A stretch of 64,000 nucleotides of DNA, taken from Mantamonas sphyraenae. Taxonomy: Eukaryota > CRuMs > Mantamonadidae. Below, one piece after another: positions 8,135 to 22,100 of the stretch (positions are counted from its first letter, which is position 1; every line of letters begins with the position of its first letter). Below the pieces are notes generated by a model that ran no database searches, was not told the DNA's origin, and saw nothing but the letters and a program-made list of their open reading frames with translations. The stretch is taken from the NCBI GenBank assembly GCA_026936335.1, contig JAPMXV010000026.1, forward strand, positions 124,001-188,000. The letters are read 5' to 3'. Made by a program: the position numbers and the translations under genes.

Positions 8135-9918
8135 TCATGCTTCTTCCGTCTCCATGGCCCCGTCGTCCACCACCACCTCCTCCTTCTTGCCTGTGCTGCT
8201 GTTTTCTGTCTGACCTTCCATGCCATCGTCCTCGCCGTCATTGTCGTTGTCATTGTCGTACAATTCGTTGTCGGGCATGACCATGCCGTCGACCAGCCGT
8301 TGGGGCAGCCTTTCGTCCGGGTTGTCGTCCTCATCGTCATCGTCGTCCTGGATGAGGATGTCCGGGGGCACTTGGTGCATTTGCACACTGGGTGCATACT
8401 CCAGATTCGACAGGGTGTCAAACACAGAGGCCTTGATCTTTTCCAGGTCGCGTTTGGTGTTGAGATTTTCCATCTGCTTGCCCTGCACATGGAGTGTGTA
8501 CTCCGGCCCAAAGTATTCGTAGTAATCGTTGTAGGGCAACTCGTCGGGCAGATCTGTGTTCAGGATGACGCTTGTCTCGTAGGTCCAGCAGCGTGCAACG
8601 TTGCGAATGGTGTACCCGCCGCCTCCCAGCAGCAGCACAGGCAGCCCAAACGAACGCACATAATCCACACACGCCGCATGGCCCCGAATCGACAGGTTGA
8701 AGCAACCCAACCGGTCGCATGACAACGAGTCGGCACCCGACTGCAGCACAATCGCCTCGGGTCGGAACCGTTCCATCACCTTTTTGATCACGTCCTTGAA
8801 CAGCATCATGTACGAATCGTCGTCGATGCCGTCACGCAGCGGCACATTGATGCTAAAGTTCTTGCCTGCCTGTGCGCCCGTCTCGTCGATGGCCCCGGTG
8901 CCGGGGAAGAAGCCTCCGCCGTACTTGTGGAACGACACCGTCATCACCCGATCCGTCACGTAAAACGCCTCCTCCACGCCGTCGCCGTGGTGCACGTCGA
9001 TGTCGATGTACAACACACGTGCGTGGTACTTGAGCATCTCCAGGATGGCCAGCACAATGTCATTCACGTAGCAGAAGCCCGACGCCTCTCCCTTTTTGGC
9101 GTGGTGCAACCCTCCCGACCAGTTGATGGCCACGTCACACACCTGCCATGGACGGAACGAGGATGGCACGCGGAAAACACAGGGTGAGAGAGTGTGTATG
9201 CGTGGTGTGGTGTCGTGGGGGGTGTGTGAGCGTGTGTGCGTGTGCGTGTGTGTGTGTGTGCGTGTGCGTCGCTGGGCTGAGGAAACCCCTCCCCTTGCTC
9301 GCTCGTAAACGTGATGGAAAGTGCTGCATGTGGTTTTCTGTGGCCCACAGTAGCAGCACAGGGAGCACACCTCTCTGTTCCACCACCTACCCTGTTGTTC
9401 AGTTTGGCCGCACCGTCCAGAGAGCCGCCGCTGTAAATCTGGCAGTACTCAAAGAGGCCGTCAAACACGGGACAGTCGTCGCCCACGTTGAACTTGCTCA
9501 ACGAGTTGGCAAACGTCTCCACATTATCCGGCGACACCCTGTGTGATGGCAAGCAGGCCAGGCGCAAGGGGTGGGGCATGCACGTGCCCCAAAGCGGGCG
9601 TACACAGCAACGGCAGGTGGAACACTGCGTCAGCCTGGGAGTAGAGGAAAATGCGCACCGGGGCAAAGGGGCCGATGCAGACGACGCGGACACTCACCGT
9701 TCCAAAAAGTCGACGTAATCGTCGCTGTGGAAACGCAGTACTTCTGCACGTGTGGCCTGGTGTGGCCTGTAGATCTTCATTTTGTCGTACAGGCCGTAGT
9801 TGAGCACCAGGTTGTGTGTCATCACCAGCCGATGCGGCTTCATCGGGTGCAGCTTGCCGTAGTAAAAGTTGCCAATGTCTCCATCGTAGTAGTAGCACAC
9901 TTTGGACTTGTGTGACAT
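8135..9918 (-). CDS. class I histone deacetylase (HDAC1/2/Rpd3 type)
   Basis: Three exons, complement(join(8135..9142,9391..9538,9698..9918)), 458 residues. Introns have GTGAGT...CACAG and GTAGGT...GGCAG ends. The zinc-dependent lysine deacetylase fold is complete. It has the N-terminal [20 protein letters not shown], catalytic His136-His137 in GGLHHAKK, zinc ligands Asp172, His174 and Asp261, and the transition-state Tyr300 in [24 protein letters not shown] and [13 protein letters not shown] match class I enzymes rather than class II or HDAC8. The ~110-residue tail is very acidic and ends EEA. It would deacetylate histones as the catalytic subunit of Sin3/NuRD/CoREST-type complexes. The second intron (248 nt) has a GT-rich tract at about 9219-9269. 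TAF9 lies directly downstream on the same strand. Confidence 0.96.
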
Positions 9919-10166
9919 GGTCAGGCTACAGGCTGCGAGGTGTGCGTGTGACTGGGAGCGGTGGAGGTCGGGTTCGTTTGCCCCCGATGCCGCCCACCAA
10001 CCGTGGATGCATGGATTGGGATGGTGGGAACGGGAAATGGAATGGGGGGATGAGAGGCAGATCCAAATGAAGATGACGAGGACCTGCTGTTTGGCACTGG
10101 AGTTGATGAAGCGAGACACCCAAATCCATTCGTCGCAACCCACAGCATCCCTCAGCTGCTCACTGG
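9919..10166. other. 248-bp gap upstream of HDAC
   Basis: This lies between the HDAC start and the stop codon of the giant gene, both on the minus strand. It holds the giant gene's 3' UTR and the HDAC promoter. The sequence around 10010-10060 is GGATGG/GGGAA-rich. I find no coding region or RNA gene. Confidence 0.55.
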
Positions 10167-13100
10167 TCACTCTTCATCCTCGCTCTCCACCTTTTGCCTC
10201 CGCTTCTTCTTCTTCTGTCGCCTCTTCTTCCTTGCCTTCCTCTCCTCGCCCTCGCTGTCCTCGTCCTCGTCCTCGTCCTCGTCCTCACTCTCCTCTTCCT
10301 CACTCTCCTCCTCCTCCTCTTCTTCCTCCTGCTTCTGCTTCCTCAACAGCTCCTCCGCCTGCTCCTCCCTGGCCGCCTTGACCAGATCCATGAGCGAGGC
10401 GCCGCTGTTCTCCCTCTTCACACGCAGCTTCTCACGCAACGCCCCTGGCGAACTCATCATCTTGGGACTGCGTCCTGCGGTGATCGCACCCGTGGCCACC
10501 TTTGCCTTGAGTTTGCTCCACTTGCCACGTGCCTCTGCCGCCTTTTGCTCGGGTGCCTTGTACACCTTGCCCGCCTGCATGTCCTCCCACGTGGGCATGA
10601 ACAGGTCCACCCACACGGCATCGAGGTATTGCAGGGCCTGTGTGCCCTCCTCGCAATCCTCCAGCTTCTCCAGCAGGTCACTCAGAAGGCCAAACTCCAC
10701 CTCCACACACTCGTCGGCGTCGTCGTCAAAGTACTCCAACACCAGTGTGTTCACCTCCTCCAACACGTCCTCGTCCTCCACAAACTCCTTCTCACCCTCC
10801 AGCGACACCACACGTTCCCACATGCTGGCCACCACAGGTCCATACCGTCCTGCACTGCAATCCTGGCTGATGCGTTCGTACGCCTCCATGCGACGTTTGC
10901 CTCCTTGAAGTGCCCGTGCAAACGCTATCTGTGGCTTCTTCTCTTCTCCCACCGTTGCACTCCTCTTTCGCAGCTCTTCCAACCGTTCCTGCGATTCCTT
11001 TGCCTTTGTGGCCGCCCTCTCTCTTCCGACAGCCGTCTTGCCACCACTGCCACTGCCACTGCCACTGCCGCTGCCACTGCCCTTCTCATTGCTGGCCTCC
11101 AGTTCGCCCCCCGCTTCAAACTCGTCCAAATCCAGCGCCTTGACAAACACGGTGTTGCGACGCGATCCCAGGGTGCCGTCCTTCAGCGAGGCTGCAATCT
11201 GGTCCAGCTCGCGTGCGCGATCTTTGGTGGCCTGCCTCAGCTCGTCCTTCTTGGCAAGGTCCCCTTCGTAGTATTGACTGATGTCCACGCCCTCGTCAAT
11301 CACCTTTTTCAGGTCAAACTGGCCGTCCTGCTCCTTCATGGGGATGTCGCCCACAATGGCACTCGGCGCCAGCAGATCCTCCTTGCCCTCAGCCGCCGTC
11401 TCTGTGGCAAAGTCCAGTCCCGTGCCCAACAGCGCCAGGGCCACTTGGTCGAAGCGGCCCGCTTGGCGTTGGGCGCGTTGTGCCTTGCCCACGCCAAACT
11501 TGCCGCCGATGGACTTGGCCAGGTACTTGTCCCACTTGGCCACCACCCACAGATACACAAGGAGACCCACAAAGGTCATGGACAGGGACATGTTGAGGAC
11601 AAACAACCCCACGGTGAGGGCCGTCTTTTCGTCCTCCGTCGATTCGGTGCTGAAGAACATCATGCCTGCCATCAGGGTCATGCATGTCACCAGCAACGAG
11701 TACGTTTCCAAACGTGTGTGCAGCGGGTGTTTGAACGGACGCGCGTACAGGTGCAACACAAGGCCGGACAGGATGATCCACAACCCAAAGTAGATCTGGG
11801 TCAGCGGTTCGTCACGGTAGAAGATCACCACCAACACAATGATGATCTTGCGGACGAGAATGACCAGTTCCCACCAGTATCGCTTGCCCACGTAGCCGTG
11901 TGTGAGCAGATCGATCTTGGGGAAGATCTTGGGGTTCTTCTTGCTCTTCCACAACAAGTACGCAAAGAAGGCCGGGAAGCCCACCAGATACACCACCACG
12001 GCGGCAATGGCCAGTGTGCGCCATGCAAGGTACTCTGGATCGTCACACGAGATGCTGAGATCGGCCACCAGCAGGTTTGCGCCCTGGGCATACTCTTTGC
12101 AGTTGAAGAACGTCAACACATTGTTGGTGATGACGGGGAACACAATAAAGATGCCGGCCACCGACACGCGGATGCAAAAGGTGTTGAAATCAAACAGCTG
12201 CTTGGAGCTCATCTGGCCCGTGGCGGCCTTGAACAGCCACGCAAGGGCGTAGGCAAGCAGAGGCACAGCCACACACACAATGGGCACCAGTGTGTACGAG
12301 ACAAACTTGTCGTAGTACGTCCAACCCGTGGTGCAATCCACAGGCTGTTCGAAAATGCCAAAGTTGGTGATGCCCGACACCTGGAAGATGGCCAGCATGA
12401 GACCGCTCCATCGCATGCGGAAGTCCCCAATGAACGCCAGCACCTGGAGGTAGTTCAGCAGGATCTTCTTCATGATGGCACGGATACTCTTGCGTTTGCC
12501 CTGGCCACGGCGAGCCAGCGAGATGACAATGTAGACGAGGGCCACAATGGTGCCCACCACCAGGAGCCAGTTGACGCCCTCGTCGCCACACTCGAAGCAC
12601 GTCTCGCCACGCTTGCCCCATCCTGGCTCGCAGATGCTGCACAGGGGTCCAGTGTAGCCGCGAGCACACGTCGAATTGAGGCCTCCCTGGCAAGCTTCAG
12701 GGTTGGGACATTGGATAAACTGGGCCGTCTTGAGATTGAAGGAGAAGAACCCGGGTGCAGTCTGGTACCCTCCTGGCAGGCTTTGCTTGCAGGTGCCTCC
12801 TGTGGGACACGGAACGCACCCGGAGATGAACTCGGTTGTGAAATAGCCCTCGGAGCAGATGCACTGTGAGATGTCCGTGGCACCGAGGACACCACTGGTG
12901 TCTGTGTCGGAGGGACACGGCTCGCATCGTTGCTGGCCTCGCTCGTTCTGGTACTCCTTCTGGGAGCACGGAGTGCACGGCAGGGCGTCGTTGAGGGCGT
13001 AGTGGCCGCGGGAACAGAAGCAGGAATCCTTGGAGGCCGTGGGTTCCGAATTGGGACGCCACTCGGCACAGCTGATAAAGGTGAGCGCACGTGACAGGCG

Positions 13101-16100
13101 CAGGCTACGCAGGCTCGCCTGTGGCGTGATGGTGTTTGCACGCACCACCAGGTCCACAGTCTCGCCGTACGGCCCCGTGAAAAACACACCGGTAAAGGCA
13201 GCCACGCCATGCTGGGCCACCATTTGCACCTGTCCCGACGTGGTGGCAGCAGCCATGTCCAGGCTCACGCGCACGTTGGAGGTGTTGACCAGGTTGCCCG
13301 CCGTGTCCACCACATGCACCACAGGCTGCCTATCAAACGGCCGCTGCGCGCTGTGGGTGTTGTTTGTGAACGACGTCATGTTGGCCACCACACGCACGGT
13401 GGCCGGCGGACCATGTGTCACCACCACAGGCATGTCCACACTGTGCAGGTCGCCCGCGGTGAAGGTCAACACGTAGCGGCCTGCCAAGGGAAGGATACGC
13501 ACTGTGTCGAAGCGCACCTGGAAGCCATTGGCAGGATTGGCCACGAGAGTGGTGGTGCCCGCACGCAGGACACCGCCGGTTGCACTCACACTCACACTCA
13601 ACGGCTGCAGCGAAGCCTCGACGGGCGAGGGTTGCACCACGGTCGCAGGCGACGACGGTTGTGGCTCGTTTGCAGCGAGCGTGTTGCCACCTGCGTCGAC
13701 GGCTCGCACGTCCACGGGGCCGAGAAGGATGTCGGCTGCGTCGTTGCCCGGATAGGCCAGGGATTGGCCTTGGCCGCCCGTGACGGCGAGATGGTCGGCT
13801 GCACCACGTGTGACGTTGATCTGCACCGTACCACTCTGTAGATTGGTGCTCTCGAGGACAAGGACGTGGATGCCGACACGCGGACGCACAAGCTGCACGC
13901 CGACAATGTCGACGCGACCAAACTGCATGGTGAACTGGGTCACGCCGACAACCTGCGCCACGGCCAGAGGCTGGCGTGTGTCACGTGCCAAGCCACCGGG
14001 CGAACTCAACACACGCACGTTGATCTGTCGCGGCACAGGATCAGCCAGGCCGACCACGCCTCCGCCCGCATCGTACGAAAGCAGCACAAAAGGCTGCACG
14101 GCCGAGGTGACATTGCTTGTGGCACGTGCAGGCTCTGCGTTGGCAACCGGCGCCACACGCACGGCCTGACCCACATTGATGGTGACCCAGCTGTGGGTGG
14201 GCAGGAGCACGCCGCTGCGATACTCAATGCGATAGTCGCCCCACGCAGGCGCAAGCAGCTTCACAGCGTCAAAGAGCGCCGTGCCGTTGCGCATGCGCAC
14301 TGTGGTGCCGCCGTCGCCGCCCACAAGCGACGACGACGACGTGTTGAGCAGGTGTGCCGTTACGTCGCGTTCCAACGGCGCGTCGTACACCCGACTGCCA
14401 CCTGCGTCGAGCACACCGATGGACACCGGCGCCAGCGTGGTCACCACCTCGCTGCCGCGGTTTGCGTCTCGGTTGTAGTCGCTCACCAGTGCATAGGCGT
14501 CGCCCACCGCAATGTGCACCGTAAACGTGTCCGAGTTCCAACTGAGTGCCAGCGTGTTGTGGCTCACCTGCGCCACAAGCGCATAGTTGCCGTCCAACGC
14601 ACGCGGTCGCACCAGACGAAGGTTGGTAAAGTTGGCCACCCCGTTTTCCAGGTACACAAAGCGACCCAGGTCACGCAGGGAGACGGTGGAGCCCGACGGC
14701 ACGTGTTGCAAGGTCACCTGCACCGCAGTGCGGTCAGGATAGGAACTGGTGCGCACACCGCCTGCATCCACAGCCTCCACAGCGAGCGGCGCCACATACG
14801 TCTCTGCAGCACTCTTGAGTGCCTGCGAGGGCGTCGCGTACACGCGCAGGCGTTCGGCCACGCCCTCGGTGACGTTGATGGACACGTTTGCCGATTGCAA
14901 GCCCTGCGTGGACAGGGTGACCACGTGAATTGCCTGCGGTGCGTTTGCAATCACCAGTGAGGCAAACTGGGCCACGCCAGCACTGGAGACGACGCTTGTC
15001 TGCTGGCCGAGTGTCAGTGTCGACGACGAGGCGGCAATGGTACGCGAGGCGCCGTCGCTGCCAAACAGCCTGTTGCCAGCCACGTCGACCACGTAGACAT
15101 CCACCGCTGGCATCTGATAGGTGCGTGTGGAGGCAAACTGACGCGACCACGACGTTGCCACCGACAGGGCATGTGGTGCACCCACAGTCACCGTCAGGGA
15201 CAGCGACGAGTTTGCAAGCCCGTTGCTGGCCAAGATCACAGTGTACACACCCACACGCGGGGTCACCAGGGACAAACCAGAGATGGAAAGCGATCCTTGG
15301 GTCATGTTGCGCACAAGAACACCCGTCAGACCGCTGTCTGTGCCGCCACTGACGCTAAGTGTCACCACACGCTGTAACGGGACATCCGAAGCACCCACTG
15401 CATTGTCACCCGCATCCAAAGCCTGGACACTCAGCGTGGACAGGGACACAGATGACGCAGAGGAGACCGACACTGTGGACGGCGACGGCGTACTGAGCTT
15501 CACCGCCTGTCCGAGAACAACCTGCACTGCAACCTCGCCCGATTGCAATCCAACGCCGCTCATGCGAAGCAAGTATGCACCCACGCGTGGGGTCAACAGC
15601 TTGACGGCGACAAAGGTTGCGTTTCCAGAGGTTGCGTTGACTGGAAGCAACCCAGCGGCCTGCACCGATGCATTCACCACCGACACTTGGATCGGACGCA
15701 GCTGGGTGTCTGTGCCACCGACTGCGTTGTCGCCATGGTCGTAGAGAATGGCATACAGGGGAGGCAACGTGCTGACCTCACGTGCAGGTACAGAGGTGGC
15801 GGATGTGGTCACCTTGATTGTGGTGGGAGGGCCCGGAAGCACACGCACGGCGATGGTAACGTTGCGCAGCGCGTAGGACGACACATGGACGCCATACACA
15901 CCCGTGGGCACACGTCCCACCAGGCGAAGGTCGTCCAAGACGGCACGGCCACTGTGCGTGTCGACCTGACGTGCAAGGGTGCCCTGGAGGGTGACACCGG
16001 GCACAGACACATTGAGGGCGGCGTGGACCACCACGTCACCCGTGGTGACGGTGTTGCCAGCGTCACGCAGCTCCACCACCAATGGTTGGATGTCAATGGA

Positions 16101-19100
16101 GGGCTCGGAGACGTACTGCAACGCGGCAGCGGGGCTAATGGTGGCCAGGGCATGCGGTACACCCACGCCCACCTGAACACTGATTGACGCGTTGTGCAGA
16201 CCCTGCGCAAGAAGCCACACTGTGTAGCTGCCATTCACAGGCGAATGCAACCCCACATCCGCAAAGACTGCGCGCCCTTGTGCCGTCACGGCCTCCTGCA
16301 CACCAGTCAACACAGCGCCGCCACTGACCGTGGCTGAGACTGTGCGATTGAACACATCGAGCGCACCCAATTCGTTGCTGCCTGCGTCGATCACACGCAC
16401 CTCGATGGCACCCAAGGCGGCAAAGACACGGCTTTGCACAACCACCGACGCAGACGACGGCGTGTGCACTTGCAACGCGGTCGGCAACCCAATGATCACT
16501 TCCAGACGCATTTCGATGCCAAACAGACCGTCACTGGACAGCTGCATCACATACACTCCGGCCGACGGACGCAGCAACGTCAAATCGTCAAACGCCTGCG
16601 TTGCATTGCGCACCAGCGTGCCCTGCAATGTGCTCCATTGCGTGCTGTTCCACAACGTCACCGTGACGTTGCGACTGGCCATCTGTGCATTCGAGACGGC
16701 GTTGCCTGCCGCGTCACGGCCAATCACGACGGTTGTGTTGACCGGAGTCGACGCCACACACTGCACACGTCCCAAATCGGTCACAGCGACATCCAAGGAC
16801 ACAACAGGCCCCGGAAGGATCTGCAACACCACCGATGCATTCAGCAGCGACGGCGATCGGAGAACAAGAGTGAAGTTTTGCGTCGGCGGACGCTGCAAGC
16901 GCAGCCCGGTAAACGACGCGACTCCGGTGCTCACAGAGGCCACACGCACACCCGAGAGGGGCAGGGTGGCAGGCACATCCAAGGTGACGTTGATGTGATC
17001 TGCTGCTGCCGCAGTGACAAGTGTGCCAGCCACATCGCGCACCTGCACGCTCACACTGCTCATCACCACGTCCAGGTTGGTGAGGTGTGTTTGTGTGCCA
17101 CCAGACACAACCACCAGCCGGTGTGGCACACCGACGGTGACGTTGAACGCCACAGTGGCGTTGCCCAACAGCGCGTTGTAGAATCGCACCGTGTATGTCC
17201 CTGCCACGGGTGTGTCGAGCTGCACCTGGTCAAACAGCACCGAAGACGACGATGTGTTGGCCGTGATGTTCACCACACCGGCGTATGTGACGCCGTCGAT
17301 GCTGGTCAGGGCGACCGATTGGCCTGCGAAACGGCTTGCGTCCACCGCGGTACCACTCGCATCCACTGCCGTCACACGCATGGCTGGCATAGTCACGGTG
17401 GCTGCAGCTTGCACCGTGTCCACTCCTACGCTGGCCACCTGTGCTTGCAAACGCACCGGATTGCCTCCGATGACTTGCACATCCATGGTTGCACTTTGCA
17501 CACCTGCAGTGCCAAACACAAGCTTGTACGCACCCAACTTTGGCGCCTGCAGCGTCACGTTGACAAACTGGGTGGCTCCATTCACCAGGGTGTCGTTGAG
17601 GGCACCCACGAGCGTGGCAGCCGGCGCCACACTCATGCTCACCGTGCGATTGGCATCGCTGACGACCAAACTGCCGCCAGCGTCAAAACCACGCACGGTG
17701 ACATCGCCCACCAGCGTCATGGGCGCCGTTTCGACAGAGACAAACGCCGACACGGGCAACACCACGCGCAGCCTGTGGATGGCACCCACCGAGACGTTGA
17801 AGGCAACCTGCAATGTGGGCAGGCCCGTCGACGACAGGTCCAGCTTGTACACACCCGCAGGTGGCGATTGCAACGCAAGGGTGTCCACAGACACGTTGCC
17901 CTGCACCATGGACAGCGAGGTCGTCGACAATACGGTGCCGTTGCCGTGGAGCACACGTGCAACAACCTCTCTGGGCGACACCGCATCCAAACCCACCAAT
18001 GCATTGCTGCCTGCATCTTGGGTCTGCACGTGCACAGTGCCCAGGGACGTGATCACGGCGGAGGGCACTGACGAGGGCACATTGGCCACTGCCAGTTTCA
18101 CCGCAAGGCCAGGCACGACATGCAACGTGACATTGGCCTCAATGACATTGCCCGTACCCGTGGCAAACACCAGTGTGTAGTTGCCCTTGGTCGGTGCAAG
18201 CACGCTCAAGCTGTCAAACACACACGCTCCGCGATCCGAGAGCAGAGACGTGGCCCCAGCCAGCGTGGCCGCGGGTATGTCGGACGCATGCAGAGAGGCG
18301 GTCACCGTCACTGCTGCCACTTGCGTCACGGAACCACTGGCGTCCAACACATTCACGGTGTATGTGGGCACGGCCACAGAGGCGGCGCTGACCAAGCTGC
18401 TGCTGCTTGCAGACGGACTCACGGCAAGCCTGTACGGCTGACCCGGGTTGATTTGCAGTGTAAACGTGTCGTTGATAAGTCCGGCCGTGCCAATCTGCAC
18501 CGTGTACAACGCAGGAATGGGTGCAGCGAGCGAAGCACTGGCAAATGTCACCAGACCGTTGCCATGCGTGTACGCGGTGTCCACCACAGCCGATGTGGAC
18601 AGCAGTTGCAACACGACGGTTCGGTTGGCGGAATCCACAGTCCACAGGGCGTTGTTGCCTCCGTCTCGCACAATGGCGACCACAGAGGGCAGCATCACAG
18701 TGACAGAGGTACTCAGGGTCACCAAACTGCTGCTGTTCAGAGTCAACCTGTACGCAGCGCCATACACAACCTCCACTGTGGTCACGCGTTCTGTCAACGA
18801 AGGGGAGACCGTGAGCAGCAACGTGTACACACCCACAGGCGGCGTGTTGAGAGTCAAATCGGAAAAGTTTGCCACGCCGCCCACCATAGCACGCAGCGAA
18901 GCACCACCCAACACGTCCCCAGTCACATCGACGCCGTTGCGACGCACGCGCAGGGTGGCGCTCTGTGTCACCGTGTCGTTGCCATACAATGTCTCGTTCC
19001 AGTGGTTTTGAGTGGCCACCACCACGGGCAGCAACGACACGCTGGTGGTGGCGTTGACCTGTCCCATGGCACTCAGGTCACTCAACAGCGTTGTGTACTC

Positions 19101-22100
19101 GGGCGTGTGCACAAACATACCGTGCACCTCAAACTCGTACAACCAGCCGCCGTCCGTGGCAGTCACGAGGGTGCCCATGGCCGCCTCGCTGTTGTTGAAC
19201 ACCACACGGAAGTGGCGACTGCGCACTTCGTTGGCCAGAAAGTCCACACAGAGACCGGCGTCGTTGGCGTCGGAAGGCACGACACGGCATGGGCGTTGGG
19301 TGCCGAATGCAGCCGCGCTCTGTTTGGTCACACGCTGCACAATGGTTTGCCACGTGGACGACGCGGCCACGTACGCTTGCACTTCGTAGTACGGCGGCGT
19401 GTTGCGACACGATTGGTACCACGACAGGATGACTTCGTTTGCAAAGGCCTCCTGCGGCAGATTCACCTGTGCCTGCACCAGATCCGTGTTGTTCTGCGTA
19501 AACTGGATGCCACACTTGTATCCTTGGTTCGCATCCGTCTTTTGACAACATCGGTCGTTGTCGTGGATCAGTGCAGGCGTCACGCCATCGCTGGTGCCTG
19601 TCGCACTGCCTGTCGTCGTTGCATTCGTGGCCAGATTCTCAAAGTACCGCAATCCCAGAGCCAATCGTTCCGACACGGCAAAGTCCAGCTCTGTTTTCAC
19701 CCTACACAGCGGTGAAAAGGGATCCACTGCGTTGTACTGGTCCGCGGTCGCCGCCTTGACAAACTGCTGGCCGTTGTTGCCCACATACACATCGTACTTG
19801 CCCGTGTCGATCTGAGGCGTCGTGCACACCACCTGTGTGGCAGAAAGCCACTGTGCTGCGGTGGTCACTGTGGGTCCAAAACGGCATCGCAATTGGCTGT
19901 CCAGCAAGAATCCCGTTCCGGTCACCGTCACCGTCTCCCCACCTGTGGTCTTGCCCACCTGAGGCGTAAACGATGCCACGGTCTCCGGCGTATACACAGT
20001 GATGTTGATGCCCACGGTGTAGTTGCGCATGTTGTTGGTGGCGTTGACAAAGGCCATCCCTGCGGACAATGTCGGTGTGGTACACACAAAGCGAGTCGGT
20101 GACACGTACGACACATGTGCACACGCCTTTGTGTCCACAAGGGCATTAAGGAGGGCGTTGTTGACAAAGTTGTCGCCCGTAATGGTGACTTGGGTGCCTC
20201 CCGAGGTGGGACCCGAGGTGGGTGTCACCGCACTGATGTTTGCCACATCCAACACCTGCACCGTCCATGGGCTGCCCTTGATGTGTACGCCATCCAGTGT
20301 CACGCGTGCGTTGTACGTGTCTGGTCCCGCTTCGGTGTCGTATGTGGCTAGGTACTGCCCGCTGCCCGTGTACGTCACCGACGAATTGACACGCACCCCG
20401 TCGCTCACGCGCGTCACGTTGACCAACAGCACAGTGGAACCATCGGCTGTGCGAAGGTTGCCAAAGGCATCGCGTGCAAACACCTGGAAGGATTGTGTGC
20501 TGAAGGGACTGGCCGTGGAGAGGGCGACGCCCGACGCTGTGCACTGCGGCGGATGCACCGCCGACGGGTTCACCACAAGCACAGACGACGACACATTCTT
20601 TGTGGCCACCGTGGTCATGCGAACCACACTCACAGCCACTGTGGCGTCGGTAACCCCTGTGGCCAACGAGCCCGGGATGTATCCCTGCTGGCCTCCGGTC
20701 AGGTACAGGTGGCCACCCTGCGAGGCGACACCCGTGTACAAAGAGGCACCGTTTCGCACAGACAGAAACTGCCGGGTGCCCACCACGGCACCTGTGCTCG
20801 GGTCAATCTGGTGCACAATCGGCACGAGGTTGACGGCGCCCGTGTGTCCGGCGGGCTTGCTCTGGCCCGGATACAACCCATGCGTGCGACCGGCCACAAA
20901 CAGATATCCATCGGCGTAGGTAGATGTTGTCATGCGCAACACCTGGCTCGACGACTCGGGCGACGTCACCGTCACCCATTGCATGTCTGCACCGAGCGAT
21001 TTGTTCAGGGACACCACAAATGCACGCGAGCGCAGATCGGCTGGCAACATGGAGAGACCACCGCTGACAAATACACGCTGATCGTCGATGGAGATCGCGT
21101 AGGCCATGGTGCGATCATAGACGAGCGGCGACTTGATGACAAAGGGCAGCAGGGCCAACAGAGCACCGTTGCTTTGGTTGAACTTGGCCACCACAGTCAC
21201 CTGGTCCGCTGTGAATGTGAATGCAGGGTAGGTTTTGGATGTGCCATACCCTGTTGCAAACACAGTGTCGTCCACGTCGTCCACGGCACACGCGTACAGC
21301 GAATCCTCAAAATCATCGGTACCGGAAAACTCTGTGTGCCACTTGAAGACACCGGCAGAGGTGAGTGCCACTGTCGATGGCTGCTCCTTGTTGGTTTGAC
21401 TCGACACACGCGAGGCACCCACGGCAAACACATAGCCGCGTGCACGCGAGAAACACACCCCCTCCAGGGAGTCGCTGGTGGACATCCTGTACTGATAGCC
21501 CCACGCACGCGTGCCCGTGGCCGTGTCGATGGCCACCACCCATCCGTCGTTGCCGCTTACCGATTCGCCGGCCACGACGGCGGGTGATTGCGCACGTCCC
21601 ACAACAATCACGCGTGCGTTGGCCTCGTCCAACACAATGTCCCGTCCTGCCACCACGCCAGGGACCGTAATCGACTGGATGGGATGGATCCACACGGTGG
21701 CGCCATTCTTGTCCAGCTTGTACACCACGGCGCCGTACAGAGAGGTGAACGCAGTGGATTCACCTGGTCCCGACGGATACGCCTGCGTACATGACAATGC
21801 GACGTACATGTTGCCCTGCGCATCTGCAGTCACTCCTACACTCTGGCACGATCCCACGCCAGCGGCGCCGTACAGCTGTTGCACAAGCTGCGCCTCCACG
21901 GTATCGATCTGCGCGCCGATCGGCGTGCCAACCTGGAGTGTGTACGACTTGGCCACCGTGATGTTGTATGCACCCAACCAACGTCCTCCCTGTGCAGTCA
22001 GGGTGATGTTCAGCTCGGGCACCTGGGCCACAAAGCTGCGCTGGGTGACACTCGTACGGTTGTTGTCGTATGCATCACGCTCCTGGATGTCAAAGTGGCC

